A stretch of 64,000 nt of DNA from Paenibacillus lautus NBRC 15380 (GCF_004000945.1 NZ_BIMF01000020.1:1-64000), one strand, 5' to 3'. Shown: positions 1 to 8,562, numbered from the stretch's first letter. A program made the numbers and translations. The notes: generated from the sequence alone by a model not told the origin.

Positions 1-207
1 TGTGAGGGCAGAGGTGGGGGAGTGTATCCGCTCCGGTCGCTGTTGAAACCAGGAAACTGTGATGAGATAAGAGAGTTGTTTCCCGGTTTCAAAGGCGAAC
101 GCCAGGTCTCCTCCACGGCTACACTCCCCTTGCACAGGGAAGCTCATGAATGAGCCGCAAGCAGGGAGGGTGGCACCCGACAGGAAGCCTCTGACGGGAA
201 TTTTTTT
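1..207 (+). promoter_or_regulatory. T-box-like leader RNA (5' end cut by window)
   Basis: Positions 167-177 read AGGGTGGCACC, a full match to the first eleven positions of the T-box consensus AGGGUGGNACC. A small hairpin (GCTCAT/ATGAGC, about 141-154) precedes it, where stem III normally sits. Upstream segments can pair over long range: TTGAAACC with GGTTTCAA, and GGGGAGTGTA with TACACTCCCC, as in a stem I region. The UGGC bulge would match a tRNA with discriminator base G, for example Ser, Asp, Asn or Trp. I could not identify a specifier codon. Oddly, no synthetase or amino-acid gene follows; the next gene begins 150 nt past the terminator and has its own promoter. A different structured RNA remains possible. 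Confidence 0.5.
176..207 (+). terminator. Intrinsic terminator of the T-box-like leader
   Basis: CCCG (176-179) pairs with CGGG (195-198), with an inner CAG/CTG stem. AA and seven T residues follow at 201-207. The 5' arm overlaps the T-box sequence, as expected if terminator and antiterminator compete. Confidence 0.6.
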
Positions 208-217
208 ACAACTTCTA

Positions 218-247
218 TTGACACTGTTTATATACACACTATATACT
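218..247 (+). promoter_or_regulatory. SigA-type promoter of the GntR-controlled ABC operon
   Basis: TTGACA at 218-223 and TATACT at 242-247 are separated by 18 bp. The promoter lies after the leader terminator, so the transporter operon is transcribed independently of the T-box-like RNA. Confidence 0.7.
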
Positions 248-254
248 GTGTATA
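231..254 (+). promoter_or_regulatory. Inverted-repeat operator for the GntR/YtrA regulator
   Basis: TATACACA (231-238) and TGTGTATA (247-254) form a perfect 8-bp inverted repeat with an 8-bp spacer. It covers the -10 box. This is the expected position for repression by the YtrA-type regulator encoded at 1155-1556 in the same operon. That this protein binds here is inference. Confidence 0.6.
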
Positions 255-355
255 AAGATATATACAGTGAGCACAGTAATCACACTAAGCACAGTAAAAC
301 TTAAACTGCGATGATAACGAAATGAATATATGAAGAAATGAAAGGGTGAGACGCA

Positions 356-1081
356 TTGCAACAGGTTTTCCATAATGCGATGAAGATCGTGAAGAAAGAC
401 TTCGCTAGCGATAAGCTCCAAATCATATGGACGATACTGTTCATGCTGTACATGGGGTTTGCCACGAGCGTTGTCATAAACGTTCAGTTTGAGCATCTAG
501 ACGAATACAATAACCCATTTGTCGATTTTATCATGGTGCTGTTTGCTCCTTTTGTAGGATTTTTATTTAACAGAAAGTCCTTCAAATATTTGAACGAGGA
601 TTCATACACCCGAATGCTGTACTTTTACCGGAGCATACCGGTGCCGGCTTCCGCGATTTTTGTTAGTCGGATCATTAATACCCTGATCGCTTTCGCCATC
701 AACAGCATCGTGTTTTATGGAATCATTTACGCTATAGGGAATCACCTGAGAGGCGTGATGGATATTCCAAACTATATCGCCTTTATGTTGACATGGGTTG
801 GGGTTGGATTTTTATTAACGGGACCTTATATTTACTGGGAACATATGTGCAGCGGCAAAGTGTATCTTAGGAACACCGTTCTTCTGAATCTGCTCATTGC
901 CGGAACGGTCGCTGTACTGAGTCTGCTGGGATACAGCATATTCCATTTCGTAGCGAACGCCGCCATGAAATGGGGCCTGTTATCTCCGGTGATGTGGGGT
1001 TCGTTGATTGCGGGATTGGCGTCTATGCTGCTTATGAGCAAATTAACCTACATTCGGCAGCAGTCCCGGGATTTATCATGA
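356..1081 (+). CDS. ABC exporter membrane subunit
   Basis: A 241-residue integral membrane protein with about six hydrophobic segments, roughly at residues 25-43, 55-73, 101-123, 140-160, 178-198 and 207-227. No ATP-binding motifs are present. It opens the operon, starting at TTG behind a GAAAGGGTGAG Shine-Dalgarno. The order (membrane protein, GntR regulator, ATPase) is a variant of the Bacillus ytr-type arrangement, in which such permeases pair with a small ATPase. The likely partner is the ATPase at 1563-2465. The substrate is unknown; ytr systems respond to cell-wall antibiotics, so envelope stress is a reasonable guess. Confidence 0.65.
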   Translation: MQQVFHNAMKIVKKDFASDKLQIIWTILFMLYMGFATSVVINVQFEHLDEYNNPFVDFIMVLFAPFVGFLFNRKSFKYLNEDSYTRMLYFYRSIPVPASAIFVSRIINTLIAFAINSIVFYGIIYAIGNHLRGVMDIPNYIAFMLTWVGVGFLLTGPYIYWEHMCSGKVYLRNTVLLNLLIAGTVAVLSLLGYSIFHFVANAAMKWGLLSPVMWGSLIAGLASMLLMSKLTYIRQQSRDLS

Positions 1082-1154
1082 AGGATATGAAGATGAATCC
1101 GTATGGCATGCAATGGCACGGGTTTATGTACAAAGAAAAGCGAGGTGGTAAAAG

Positions 1155-1556
1155 GTGCGACTTCTGATACAGATCAATGAAAATAGCGCAGAGCCTTTAT
1201 ATCACCAGATTGAAACACAGCTGCGCTCGCTCATTATTAGCGGTCAGATCGAGGAGGGAACGTTATTGCCATCCATTAGGGAATTTGCCGGGAATCTGAA
1301 GTGTAGCGTTATTACGGTGCGCAGGGTGTATCAGGATCTTGAGAATGAAGGGTTGCTGCGAACAAGACAAGGTACGGGAACTTTTGTTGCTGGTGTCGGC
1401 GACCAGGCCCGTGAACAATATAAACGTGACGCGGTGATTGAGGCGTTAAGGATGGCAGTGGATAAAGGGCTTGCCGTTCAATTTAATGAAGATGAAATGA
1501 AAGAACTGTTCATGGAAGTTATTCGGGAAAAATATGACGCAAAAGGAGGTCGCTAA
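1155..1556 (+). CDS. GntR family regulator, YtrA subfamily
   Basis: A 133-residue protein with an N-terminal winged helix of the GntR type. The segment ending in RRVYQDLENEGLLRTRQG (about residues 55-72) is the recognition helix and wing. Only a short C-terminal tail follows, which defines the YtrA subfamily; these act as dimers without a large ligand domain. It starts at GTG after a GAGGTGG SD. The gene lies inside the transporter operon, six bases before the ATPase gene, and the promoter at 218-247 carries a dyad operator. Autorepression of the operon, relieved by an unknown signal, is the likely regulation. Confidence 0.85.
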   Translation: MRLLIQINENSAEPLYHQIETQLRSLIISGQIEEGTLLPSIREFAGNLKCSVITVRRVYQDLENEGLLRTRQGTGTFVAGVGDQAREQYKRDAVIEALRMAVDKGLAVQFNEDEMKELFMEVIREKYDAKGGR

Positions 1557-1562
1557 CATTCC

Positions 1563-2465
1563 ATGGAACCGCATGTTATTGAATTTCGTAATGTCATAAA
1601 ACGACGGAAAACGAAAACCATCGGTCCGATCCAATTATCGATCCCTCAAGGGTATATCGTTGCCCTGGTGGGACCAAATGGCTCGGGAAAAAGCACCTTG
1701 CTGAACATGATGATGCAGACCGTGTTTCCGGACGAAGGGGAGATCACCTGGTTCGGTGAGTCTTACCGGGGAGAGCTTCCCGTCTCCATCCGTAAACAAA
1801 TGGGATTCGTTCCCGAACAGCTGAGCGTAGAGGAACAGCATATGACGGTAGATGAGGCTGCCAGCTTTCGCGCATCCTGGTATGACACTTGGGACGGTTA
1901 TTTTTTCGATGAGCTGCTATCCCGGTTCGATGTCCCGCGGGGCGTAAAACTTCGCAAGATGTCCAAAGGGGAACGACGCAAGTTCGAGATCGCCGCTGCA
2001 CTTGCCCCTAGGCCCAAGTTTTTGCTGCTGGATGAACCTTCTTCCGGCCTCGATCCTTTCGCTTGGAAGCTGATGATCGATCAGCTGCAGAAAGTGATGA
2101 AGTCCATGGATACAACGATTGTGCTCTCCACCCATGTGGTGGATGAAATCCGGCGTCTGGCGGACTACGTCATTCTCATCCATCATGGGAAGCTGCTGGG
2201 CATGGTGGAGAAGGATTCGCTCCTGGATAACTGGAAGGAGTGCTGGGTCCAAGGGGATACCTCCATTGTCGAGGAGCTGCCGGGTATTCTGAGTTGCAAA
2301 CAAGAGACAGCGACTACGATTTCTTTTATAACAACGGAATGCTTGGAAGTGGAGAAGATCCTGCAGTCTGCAGGCATACCGTTCATTCAGACCCGTTCCC
2401 TGGAGCTGGATGAAGTGCTTCGATTATGGATTGACGGAAACATTCCTGCCAACGTGCAGAACTAG
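1563..2465 (+). CDS. ABC transporter ATP-binding protein, YtrB-like
   Basis: A 300-residue ABC ATPase. Walker A is GPNGSGKS at residues 37-44. The signature is a degenerate MSKGE in place of LSGGQ, and Walker B is FLLLDEPSSGLDP, followed by STHVVDE around the switch histidine. About 90 further residues form a C-terminal domain. It begins six bases after the GntR gene with an AAAGGAGG SD. It probably energises the membrane protein at 356-1081. The degenerate signature is usual in the exporter branch that includes YtrB and BcrA. Substrate unknown. Confidence 0.8.
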   Translation: MEPHVIEFRNVIKRRKTKTIGPIQLSIPQGYIVALVGPNGSGKSTLLNMMMQTVFPDEGEITWFGESYRGELPVSIRKQMGFVPEQLSVEEQHMTVDEAASFRASWYDTWDGYFFDELLSRFDVPRGVKLRKMSKGERRKFEIAAALAPRPKFLLLDEPSSGLDPFAWKLMIDQLQKVMKSMDTTIVLSTHVVDEIRRLADYVILIHHGKLLGMVEKDSLLDNWKECWVQGDTSIVEELPGILSCKQETATTISFITTECLEVEKILQSAGIPFIQTRSLELDEVLRLWIDGNIPANVQN

Positions 2466-2487
2466 GATAGAGAGGGGTTTTTACGAT

Positions 2488-3390
2488 ATGCAACGCTTGC
2501 AATTAGACAATGTAGTTAAGATTTATGCAGACAAAACGGCGGTAAACCGGATTTCGCTTCAGGTTGAGGAAGGTGAAATCTACGGACTGCTTGGTGCGAA
2601 CGGCGCCGGCAAAACAACCACCATGCGGATGGTGCTTGGGTTGATCTACCCGGATGACGGAACGATCCTGTATAACGGCAAGCCGTATAACAAAGAACTG
2701 CGTCACATTATGGGTTATTTGCCGGAGGAGCGCGGGTTATACCCGAAAGTGAAAGTCAGCGAGCAGATTTCCTACTTGGCACAGCTGCGGGGCATGTCCG
2801 CGAAAGACGCGGATAAGAGTCTGAAATACTGGCTGGAACGGTTTGAAGTACCTGACTATTACGATAAGAAGATTGAAGAGCTCTCCAAGGGTAACCAGCA
2901 AAAAATGGGCTTTATCGCAGCGGTTGTCCATGACCCGCAAATTCTGATTCTGGACGAAGCCTTCAGCGGACTGGATCCAGTGAACGTCGAACTTCTGAAA
3001 TCAACGGTAAAAGAACTTCGCGATAAGGGCACGAGCATTCTGTTCTCCACCCACCGGATGGAACATGTCGAGGAGTTGTGTAAGAACATTACCATACTGC
3101 ATCGCTCCAACACGGTAGTGAAGGGGAATCTCAAGGATATCAAATCCAAGTATCCTCGTGAAGAAGTGGTGCTCGGTACGTCCGGTGAAGTCCGGGGCCT
3201 TGAAGCCCTGCCTGGCGTAACGGCTGTGGAGCGAACAGAGGACGGCTACTCCATCCGGATCAGCCAGGTTGATGCAGCGCAAAACATTTTGAATACAGCC
3301 ATGTCGCAAAGCACGATCCATCGGTTTGAAGTGAAGGAGCCGACACTCAATCAAATCTTCATAAAGGCGGTAGGTGAATCCAATGAATAA
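2488..3390 (+). CDS. ABC transporter ATPase, NatA/YhaQ-like
   Basis: A 300-residue ABC ATPase with Walker A GANGAGKT (36-43), signature LSKGNQQK, Walker B ILILDEAFSGLDP and switch STHRMEH. The C-terminal region resembles the DUF4162 extension of NatA/YhaQ proteins. I start at ATG 2488, preceded by AGAGAGGGG, rather than an upstream ATG at 2410 that would overlap the preceding gene by 56 bp. The stop overlaps the start of the ABC-2 permease, so the two are translationally coupled. Bacillus NatAB and YhaQP pairs are linked to sodium or drug efflux; the substrate here is inferred only. Confidence 0.82.
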   Translation: MQRLQLDNVVKIYADKTAVNRISLQVEEGEIYGLLGANGAGKTTTMRMVLGLIYPDDGTILYNGKPYNKELRHIMGYLPEERGLYPKVKVSEQISYLAQLRGMSAKDADKSLKYWLERFEVPDYYDKKIEELSKGNQQKMGFIAAVVHDPQILILDEAFSGLDPVNVELLKSTVKELRDKGTSILFSTHRMEHVEELCKNITILHRSNTVVKGNLKDIKSKYPREEVVLGTSGEVRGLEALPGVTAVERTEDGYSIRISQVDAAQNILNTAMSQSTIHRFEVKEPTLNQIFIKAVGESNE

Positions 3391-4687
3391 TATGTGGACC
3401 GTTATCCGATTTACATTCATGAATAAAGTAAGAACGAAGTCCTTTCTCGTTTCAACGTTGATTTTTGCACTCATTATTACGATCGGGATCAATCTTCCTT
3501 TTCTGATTCAAATGTTTACGGGAGATAAAGCAGGCTCTGAAGAAACCACACGCATCGGTCTGGTATACGGACAGGAGCAGACGCTCGCTGAACAACTGGA
3601 GACTACCTGGAGTAACCTGCCGACAACCTCCTATGAATTGGTAAAATACGAAACGGCTGATGAAGCCGCTCTGAATAAGGATATTAAAGGTGGCGTAATC
3701 GAAGGTTATCTGAAATTCGAAGCGCAAGAAGGCAATACGTTCCCGACCGTGGTCTACAGCTCTGAAGATGAGGCTATGAGCCCGGAACTGCAATCCAATC
3801 TGCAAGCAGCTCTGCAAGTGGCGAAGACGCGCAGCATTGTAGACGGACTTGATTTGTCCGAAACGCAGATCAATGAGCTGAATACGCCGGTTCAAATCGA
3901 CACTCGGGGTATCGACCCTACAGAAACAGGTAACGCGGGCGGAGCTTCCGGAGAGAAGGAAGGGGCTTCCGAGGTAATTAACTACATCGTCGTGTATGCA
4001 CTGATTATTCTATTCTTCTTCACTTTGATGGGAACAGGTAACATGATTGCTTCAGAAGTAACGACAGAGAAGAGCTCCCGCATTATGGAGATCTTGATTA
4101 CAAGCGTATCTCCGCTGAGCCAAATGTTTGGTAAGGTTATCGGCATGTTCCTGCTGGGACTGTCACAGATCGCGGCATTTGGAGTTGTGGCCGCCGTGAA
4201 CTTGATGCTGCCGCACAATATGGATACATTGAAGGACATGAATCTCGATCTGACAGCGATAGACCCGATGCTGCTGGTGTTCGGTTTGGTTTTCTACATC
4301 CTTGGCTATTTCTTGTATGCGATGCTCTACGCGGCCATTGGTTCGATTGTCAGCCGTACCGAGGATTTGGGGCAGGCGGTCATGCCGATCACGATGCTGT
4401 CGCTGGTGGCGTTCTATATCGCGATCTTTAGCTTAAGCGCTCCGAACTCGATGCTGATGAAGGTGTCTACTTACATCCCGTTCATCTCGCCGACCACGAT
4501 CCTGGTACGGATCGGACTTGGTAACATTCCAGTATGGGAGATCCTGCTCTCGCTGGCGATCCTGGTCGTAGCCATTCTCGTCTTCGGCTGGCTGGCTGCG
4601 AAAATCTATCGCACCGGTGTCCTGATGTACGGCAAGCGCCCTACATTCAAGGAGCTTAGAAAAGCGATGAAGGCTTATAAGATGTAA
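3383..4687 (+). CDS. ABC-2 type permease, NatB/YhaP-like
   Basis: A 434-residue ABC-2 permease. It has one N-terminal membrane segment (about residues 18-40), an extracytoplasmic domain of about 140 residues, then five hydrophobic segments from about residue 205. This is the NatB/YhaP plan. ATG 3383 has an AGGTG SD six bases upstream; GTG at 3374 is the alternative. The start overlaps the end of its ATPase gene by 8 bp. With that ATPase it should form an exporter. A long perfect hairpin follows the stop codon. Confidence 0.82.
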   Translation: MNNMWTVIRFTFMNKVRTKSFLVSTLIFALIITIGINLPFLIQMFTGDKAGSEETTRIGLVYGQEQTLAEQLETTWSNLPTTSYELVKYETADEAALNKDIKGGVIEGYLKFEAQEGNTFPTVVYSSEDEAMSPELQSNLQAALQVAKTRSIVDGLDLSETQINELNTPVQIDTRGIDPTETGNAGGASGEKEGASEVINYIVVYALIILFFFTLMGTGNMIASEVTTEKSSRIMEILITSVSPLSQMFGKVIGMFLLGLSQIAAFGVVAAVNLMLPHNMDTLKDMNLDLTAIDPMLLVFGLVFYILGYFLYAMLYAAIGSIVSRTEDLGQAVMPITMLSLVAFYIAIFSLSAPNSMLMKVSTYIPFISPTTILVRIGLGNIPVWEILLSLAILVVAILVFGWLAAKIYRTGVLMYGKRPTFKELRKAMKAYKM

Positions 4688-4740
4688 GCATAGGCAGTAC
4701 AAGAAGTTATGGTCTGCTGAAAGCAAGAAAGTAGAAGATA

Positions 4741-4779
4741 AGGGTTCGCCATAACGACAATATCGGTATGGCGAACCCT
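4741..4779. terminator. 13-bp perfect hairpin after the ABC operon
   Basis: AGGGTTCGCCATA (4741-4753) and its exact complement (4767-4779) enclose a 13-nt loop. No T-run follows, so this may be a weak or factor-dependent terminator, or an mRNA 3'-end stabiliser. Confidence 0.5.
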
Positions 4780-4876
4780 CATCAATCTTTGATCATAAAT
4801 GAAGCACAATGGCGGTTATTCTTTGACACAAACTAAGTTTTTTCAAAACCACACGAGAATGAAGGAGATTACATAA

Positions 4877-6091
4877 ATGAAAAGCTGGAAAAAAATGCTC
4901 TTGTCCCTCGCGATTTCGGTTGGTTTGCTCACTTCGGCAGTGCCTGCCATGGCAGCGCCACAGCAGCCGGCAGTAAAAGTCGATAACCAAGTTGTTCAAT
5001 ATTCGCTTGGCACACCGATGATAGATAAGGGCACAACGCTTGTTCCGCTCAGAACAACACTCCAGGCTCTGGACGTGCAACTGACGGGTGCAGCAGATGA
5101 CACCATTACTGTGGTCGTGGATGGTAAAACCATTACCCTGAAAGGCAAACTGAAACGAATCAATGGCGTAACCTATGCGCCAATTCGGGTTGTTGGGGAC
5201 GCTGCGGGTTATAAGGTTAGCTGGGATGCGAAGACTCGCGCCGTTCTGCTGGTTTCCAAAGACACGGAAACCGTGCAAGCGGGTGGCCGCGGCTTCATGT
5301 GGGAAGTGGAGAGCAACGGGAATACGGTGTACCTGGTAGGCTCCATGCACATCGCGGATGACAGCTTCTACCCGCTGCGTCCGGAGTTTGAAGAAGCGTT
5401 TGCTGAGGCGGACTATCTGGGTGTCGAGATTGATATCAGCAAAGCGGCTGATGAGGAGCAGCAGAAACTGATCATGGATCTGGGCATGTATCAGGATGGG
5501 ACAACCTTGAAGGACCATGTATCCAGTGAGACCTATGCCAAGCTGGGCGAAATTCTGAAGCAAAGTGGCATGCAGCCGAATGCACTCGATGCATTCAAGC
5601 CTTGGGTTGCCGAAACCACAATTAGTAGTCTGAAATCCGTGAAAGCCGGGTACGACGCATCAGCTGGAATCGACCTGTATTTCATCCAGAAGGCCATTGA
5701 ACGCAAAGTGCCGATTCTGGAACTGGAAACTTATGAATCCCAGCTGGGCATGTTTGATAACTTCTCCAAAGAGCTGCAGGAGAAAAACCTCAATACCGCC
5801 CTCGATAACTTTGACGTGCTGGATGAGAGCGTGAACCAGATGGCCGAAATGTGGAAAACGGGCAATGATGAGCAGCTGCTCGAGTTTACAAACAGCATAT
5901 CGGGTGACGAGGAATATAACAAAGCGATGCTGATCGACCGCAACATCGGCATGGCAGACAAAATCGATGGATATTTGAAAAACGGCAAAAACGAAGAGTA
6001 TTTCATTGTGGTAGGGTCAGCGCACTATCTGGGTGAGCACGGCATCGTGAAGCTGCTTAAGGATAAAGGCTATACTGTGGTTCGCAAATAA
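4877..6091 (+). CDS. Secreted TraB/GumN family protein with copper amine oxidase-like N-domain
   Basis: A 404-residue exported protein. It has a signal peptide of about 26 residues (cut after AMA) and a copper amine oxidase N-terminal-like domain (about 30-130), a common surface or wall-associated module in Paenibacillus secreted proteins. A TraB/PrgY/GumN domain follows (about 140-400). The TraB features are the N-terminal VGSMHIADDSFYPL and the C-terminal VVGSAHYLGEHGIVKLL, each carrying a conserved Gly-x-x-His motif. Some TraB-family proteins are proposed metalloproteases. Nothing adjacent suggests a substrate; the gene stands alone between a hairpin and a strong terminator. Confidence 0.82.
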   Translation: MKSWKKMLLSLAISVGLLTSAVPAMAAPQQPAVKVDNQVVQYSLGTPMIDKGTTLVPLRTTLQALDVQLTGAADDTITVVVDGKTITLKGKLKRINGVTYAPIRVVGDAAGYKVSWDAKTRAVLLVSKDTETVQAGGRGFMWEVESNGNTVYLVGSMHIADDSFYPLRPEFEEAFAEADYLGVEIDISKAADEEQQKLIMDLGMYQDGTTLKDHVSSETYAKLGEILKQSGMQPNALDAFKPWVAETTISSLKSVKAGYDASAGIDLYFIQKAIERKVPILELETYESQLGMFDNFSKELQEKNLNTALDNFDVLDESVNQMAEMWKTGNDEQLLEFTNSISGDEEYNKAMLIDRNIGMADKIDGYLKNGKNEEYFIVVGSAHYLGEHGIVKLLKDKGYTVVRK

Positions 6092-6132
6092 ATAGCTGCA
6101 GGGTTGTAGTCTTCTAGAATCTGAGAAACGGA

Positions 6133-6173
6133 AACCTTCCAATGATCGTCATTCGATCACTGGAAGGTTTTTT
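6133..6173 (+). terminator. Intrinsic terminator after the TraB/GumN gene
   Basis: AACCTTCCA (6133-6141) pairs with TGGAAGGTT (6161-6169), with an inner GATCG/CGATC stem, followed by a T-run. Confidence 0.85.
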
Positions 6174-6446
6174 AATTGTAAAAAAGGGGGCATGCCGAAT
6201 CTGTATCTATGCCTATTTCGGAGAGCGCGCGGGCCATTGTTCAAAGGAATAGCATCGGAAGGTGGTGTGAGTAATGGTTATAAATGAGACAGAATAAAGA
6301 CTAGTTTGATCAAATTCTTTGGTAAAGGTTAAGAGATGCTCATCCAACTATTCACAGAGTTGTTTAATCCTAAAAAAGGAAAATTATAATCTTAAGCAGA
6401 ATTAATCAGTGATACATATTACTTTAAAAAGGACAGATAAATAAAA
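6174..6446. other. AT-rich intergenic stretch
   Basis: About 270 bp with no convincing gene. Base composition falls sharply here and stays low through the next gene. No confident promoter was found. Confidence 0.5.
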
Positions 6447-7250
6447 ATGAAATCCATTCGAACGGGTAATTATGAGTTGCCTCAAACACTGGTCATGTTG
6501 CGTGAACTGGAAGAAGAAATTGAAGCAGAGACAGGAGAAGTATTTGCTGACTTAGTTGGATTAAGTTTTTCCTATTCTCCGGAAGAAAATGATTATTTTT
6601 CTTATGCTAGCGCACCTATTGATATGGTGTTAATGACGTTCACCCGTGTTGATAGCTACTGTGGATTCATTACGGAGTTTAGCACGATTGATGATCTTGA
6701 AAATGCACCCATTGTACTTTTTGAACCACTGCGTATTGGTGATTCAGAATATAGCGCAAAAATAATCGCTAATAACATAAGAGATTTTCTAAGATTGCTT
6801 ATCACGGTTAAAAACATTTTCAGTCTCGACCAGGAAGATGATGAGAAGCATGAAGAGCAAACCGCGGAGGAAGGATATTTTTATAAAAGAATCGAAGAAA
6901 GATTCGATCTTCAACCATTCGAAAGCGTTCAACAGTATAAACAAAAGCTCATGCAGATTCGTTCACGTGACGTTGCAATCATCACTAAAAATGGAATTGG
7001 TGTTAAGGGGATTAGCAATGAAGATTCGCATGGAACTTTTGAACTGAATGAGGAGTGGGATAATCTATTAGTTGAGGTTAAACGTTTCTTTGAAAGTGCA
7101 TCCTTGGAGAGTAAACTTGCCTGTATTCGTGATCTTCAGGAACAAGTCTCGCTTGAGCATGGGCTTGATTTACTAAACTTTCTAATTGATGAAATGACCA
7201 AACTGGGTTTCATGAATGAGGTCAGGAAATTGAGTACATACACTGTTTAA
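6447..7250 (+). CDS. Hypothetical acidic cytoplasmic protein
   Basis: A 267-residue soluble protein I do not recognise. There is no signal peptide or membrane segment. It is acidic, with an EDDEKHEEQ-type run near residues 130-140, and ends in an apparently helical region. The central pattern (DDLENAPIVLFEP followed by IANNIRDFLRLL) recalls SMI1/KNR4-like or Imm-type proteins, but this is only an impression. The SD is poor (AAAGGACAG about 12 nt upstream). Base composition is clearly more AT-rich than neighbouring genes, and strong terminators lie on both sides, so it may be an acquired single-gene cassette. Confidence 0.6.
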   Translation: MKSIRTGNYELPQTLVMLRELEEEIEAETGEVFADLVGLSFSYSPEENDYFSYASAPIDMVLMTFTRVDSYCGFITEFSTIDDLENAPIVLFEPLRIGDSEYSAKIIANNIRDFLRLLITVKNIFSLDQEDDEKHEEQTAEEGYFYKRIEERFDLQPFESVQQYKQKLMQIRSRDVAIITKNGIGVKGISNEDSHGTFELNEEWDNLLVEVKRFFESASLESKLACIRDLQEQVSLEHGLDLLNFLIDEMTKLGFMNEVRKLSTYTV

Positions 7251-7256
7251 ATTACT

Positions 7257-7291
7257 AAGAACAGCTTCCAATGTGAAGCTGTTCTTTTTAT
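7257..7291 (+). terminator. Intrinsic terminator after the AT-rich gene
   Basis: AAGAACAGCTTC (7257-7268) pairs perfectly with GAAGCTGTTCTT (7275-7286), followed by a T-run. Confidence 0.9.
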
Positions 7292-7549
7292 TTTGATTTG
7301 AGAAAGCTAGAGGAAAATGATTGATGCCCTCGATCAAAACCAGAGGGTCCTCCAAACCCACGTACAGACCGACCAACATAACAATTATAAATCAAATCTT
7401 CTCCAGGCCGGGGAACAGTAGCAAACTCACACTGCCCACCAAATGGTGTCGGCGGCTGCAATCAATGCAGCGCTTTCATTTCTTCAAAAAAAGAGTTGAT
7501 AATTGGGAAATCATCCTCTATGATAATGTCATCAGACCGATATGGAAAA

Positions 7550-7563
7550 TTAAAGCACTTTAA
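7550..7563. promoter_or_regulatory. LacI/CRE-like operator box 1
   Basis: TTAAAGCACTTTAA is an inverted repeat (TTAAAG/CTTTAA) of LacI-family half-site size. Box 2 at 7623-7636 matches it at 11 of 14 positions. The 7292-7668 gap otherwise holds no gene. Confidence 0.4.
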
Positions 7564-7622
7564 CTTTAATGTATACATCATCCTATGAATGCCTTGAAAC
7601 AGGGAAAACTTTATATTGAAAG

Positions 7623-7636
7623 TTAAAGCGTTATAA
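7623..7636. promoter_or_regulatory. LacI/CRE-like operator box 2 over a -10 element
   Basis: TTAAAGCGTTATAA overlaps a TATAAT at 7632-7637, which I take as the -10 of the sugar importer operon. No good -35 is seen. The centre lies 73 bp (about seven helical turns) from box 1, which would allow repression by looping. Confidence 0.4.
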
Positions 7637-7668
7637 TTTTCATAATAAAAAGAAAGGTTGGTGTTTAC

Positions 7669-8562
7669 GTGACCCATCGCGAAAGCCGGCGGCAGACGTT
7701 ATACATGTACCTCTTCATCGCTCCATGGCTTATCGGTTTCATGGTGTTTGCCTTGTATCCGATTCTGTCATCCCTTTATTACAGCTTCACGGACTATGAC
7801 ATTATCCACCCGCCGAAATATGTCGGCCTGGCGAATTACATCGAAATGTTTCACAATGATCTGTTTTGGAAATCCGTTGGGGTAACGGTGCGGTATACGT
7901 TTATAAGCGTACCGATCCAACTGCTGCTGGCACTCGGATTTGCGCTCTTGCTCAATACGAAAATACCGTTCCGCAGATTTTTTCGGACCGCCATGTACTT
8001 TCCGAGCATGGTATCCGGCGTGGCGATGTCACTGCTGTGGTACTGGATCTTTAATCCATCGATCGGCCTGTTCAACTACGTTCTGTCCTGGTTCGGCATC
8101 CGTGGCCCGTCTTGGCTCATGAGTCCGGATTATGCACTTTACGCTTTGATGATTATGTCCTTCTGGACAGTAGGCTCAGGCATGATTCTGTTCCTCGCGG
8201 GGCTCATGAGTGTACCTGCAAGTCTCGTGGAGGCTGCCAAGCTTGACGGTGCGGGACGCTTCCGGATTTTTCTGAATGTGACGCTTCCCATGATTTCACC
8301 AGTGCTATTGTTCCAGCTGATTATGGGGGTCATTGACTCCTTCCAGGTATTTACCCAAGCGTACGTTATGACCCAAGGCGGTCCCAACTACTCGACATGG
8401 TTCTATGTTTACAACCTGTATACCAGTGCCTTCAAAGAATACCGGGCCGGATACTCTTCCGCTCTCGCGTGGGTTCTGTTGATCGTTGTCATGCTGTTTA
8501 CGGCACTAATTATGAAGTTCTCTAACCGTTATGTTCATTATGAAGGAGGCGGACGCAGATGA
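7669..8562 (+). CDS. Carbohydrate ABC transporter permease, MalF/UgpA type
   Basis: A 297-residue permease with six membrane segments. The CUT1 inner-membrane signature EAAKLDGAGRFRIF contacts the ATPase. The GTG start follows AGAAAGGTTGG. It is the first gene of an importer operon (permease, permease, binding protein, LacI) with no ATPase gene, so a shared MsmX-type ATPase is implied. The stop overlaps the next start by 4 bp. The regulator and family suggest an oligosaccharide substrate, not identifiable from sequence. Confidence 0.88.
   Translation: MTHRESRRQTLYMYLFIAPWLIGFMVFALYPILSSLYYSFTDYDIIHPPKYVGLANYIEMFHNDLFWKSVGVTVRYTFISVPIQLLLALGFALLLNTKIPFRRFFRTAMYFPSMVSGVAMSLLWYWIFNPSIGLFNYVLSWFGIRGPSWLMSPDYALYALMIMSFWTVGSGMILFLAGLMSVPASLVEAAKLDGAGRFRIFLNVTLPMISPVLLFQLIMGVIDSFQVFTQAYVMTQGGPNYSTWFYVYNLYTSAFKEYRAGYSSALAWVLLIVVMLFTALIMKFSNRYVHYEGGGRR

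Noticed and set aside
7321..7563. 80-residue plus-strand reading frame before the sugar importer
   Set aside because: No usable SD and no coding character; it overlaps the putative operator.
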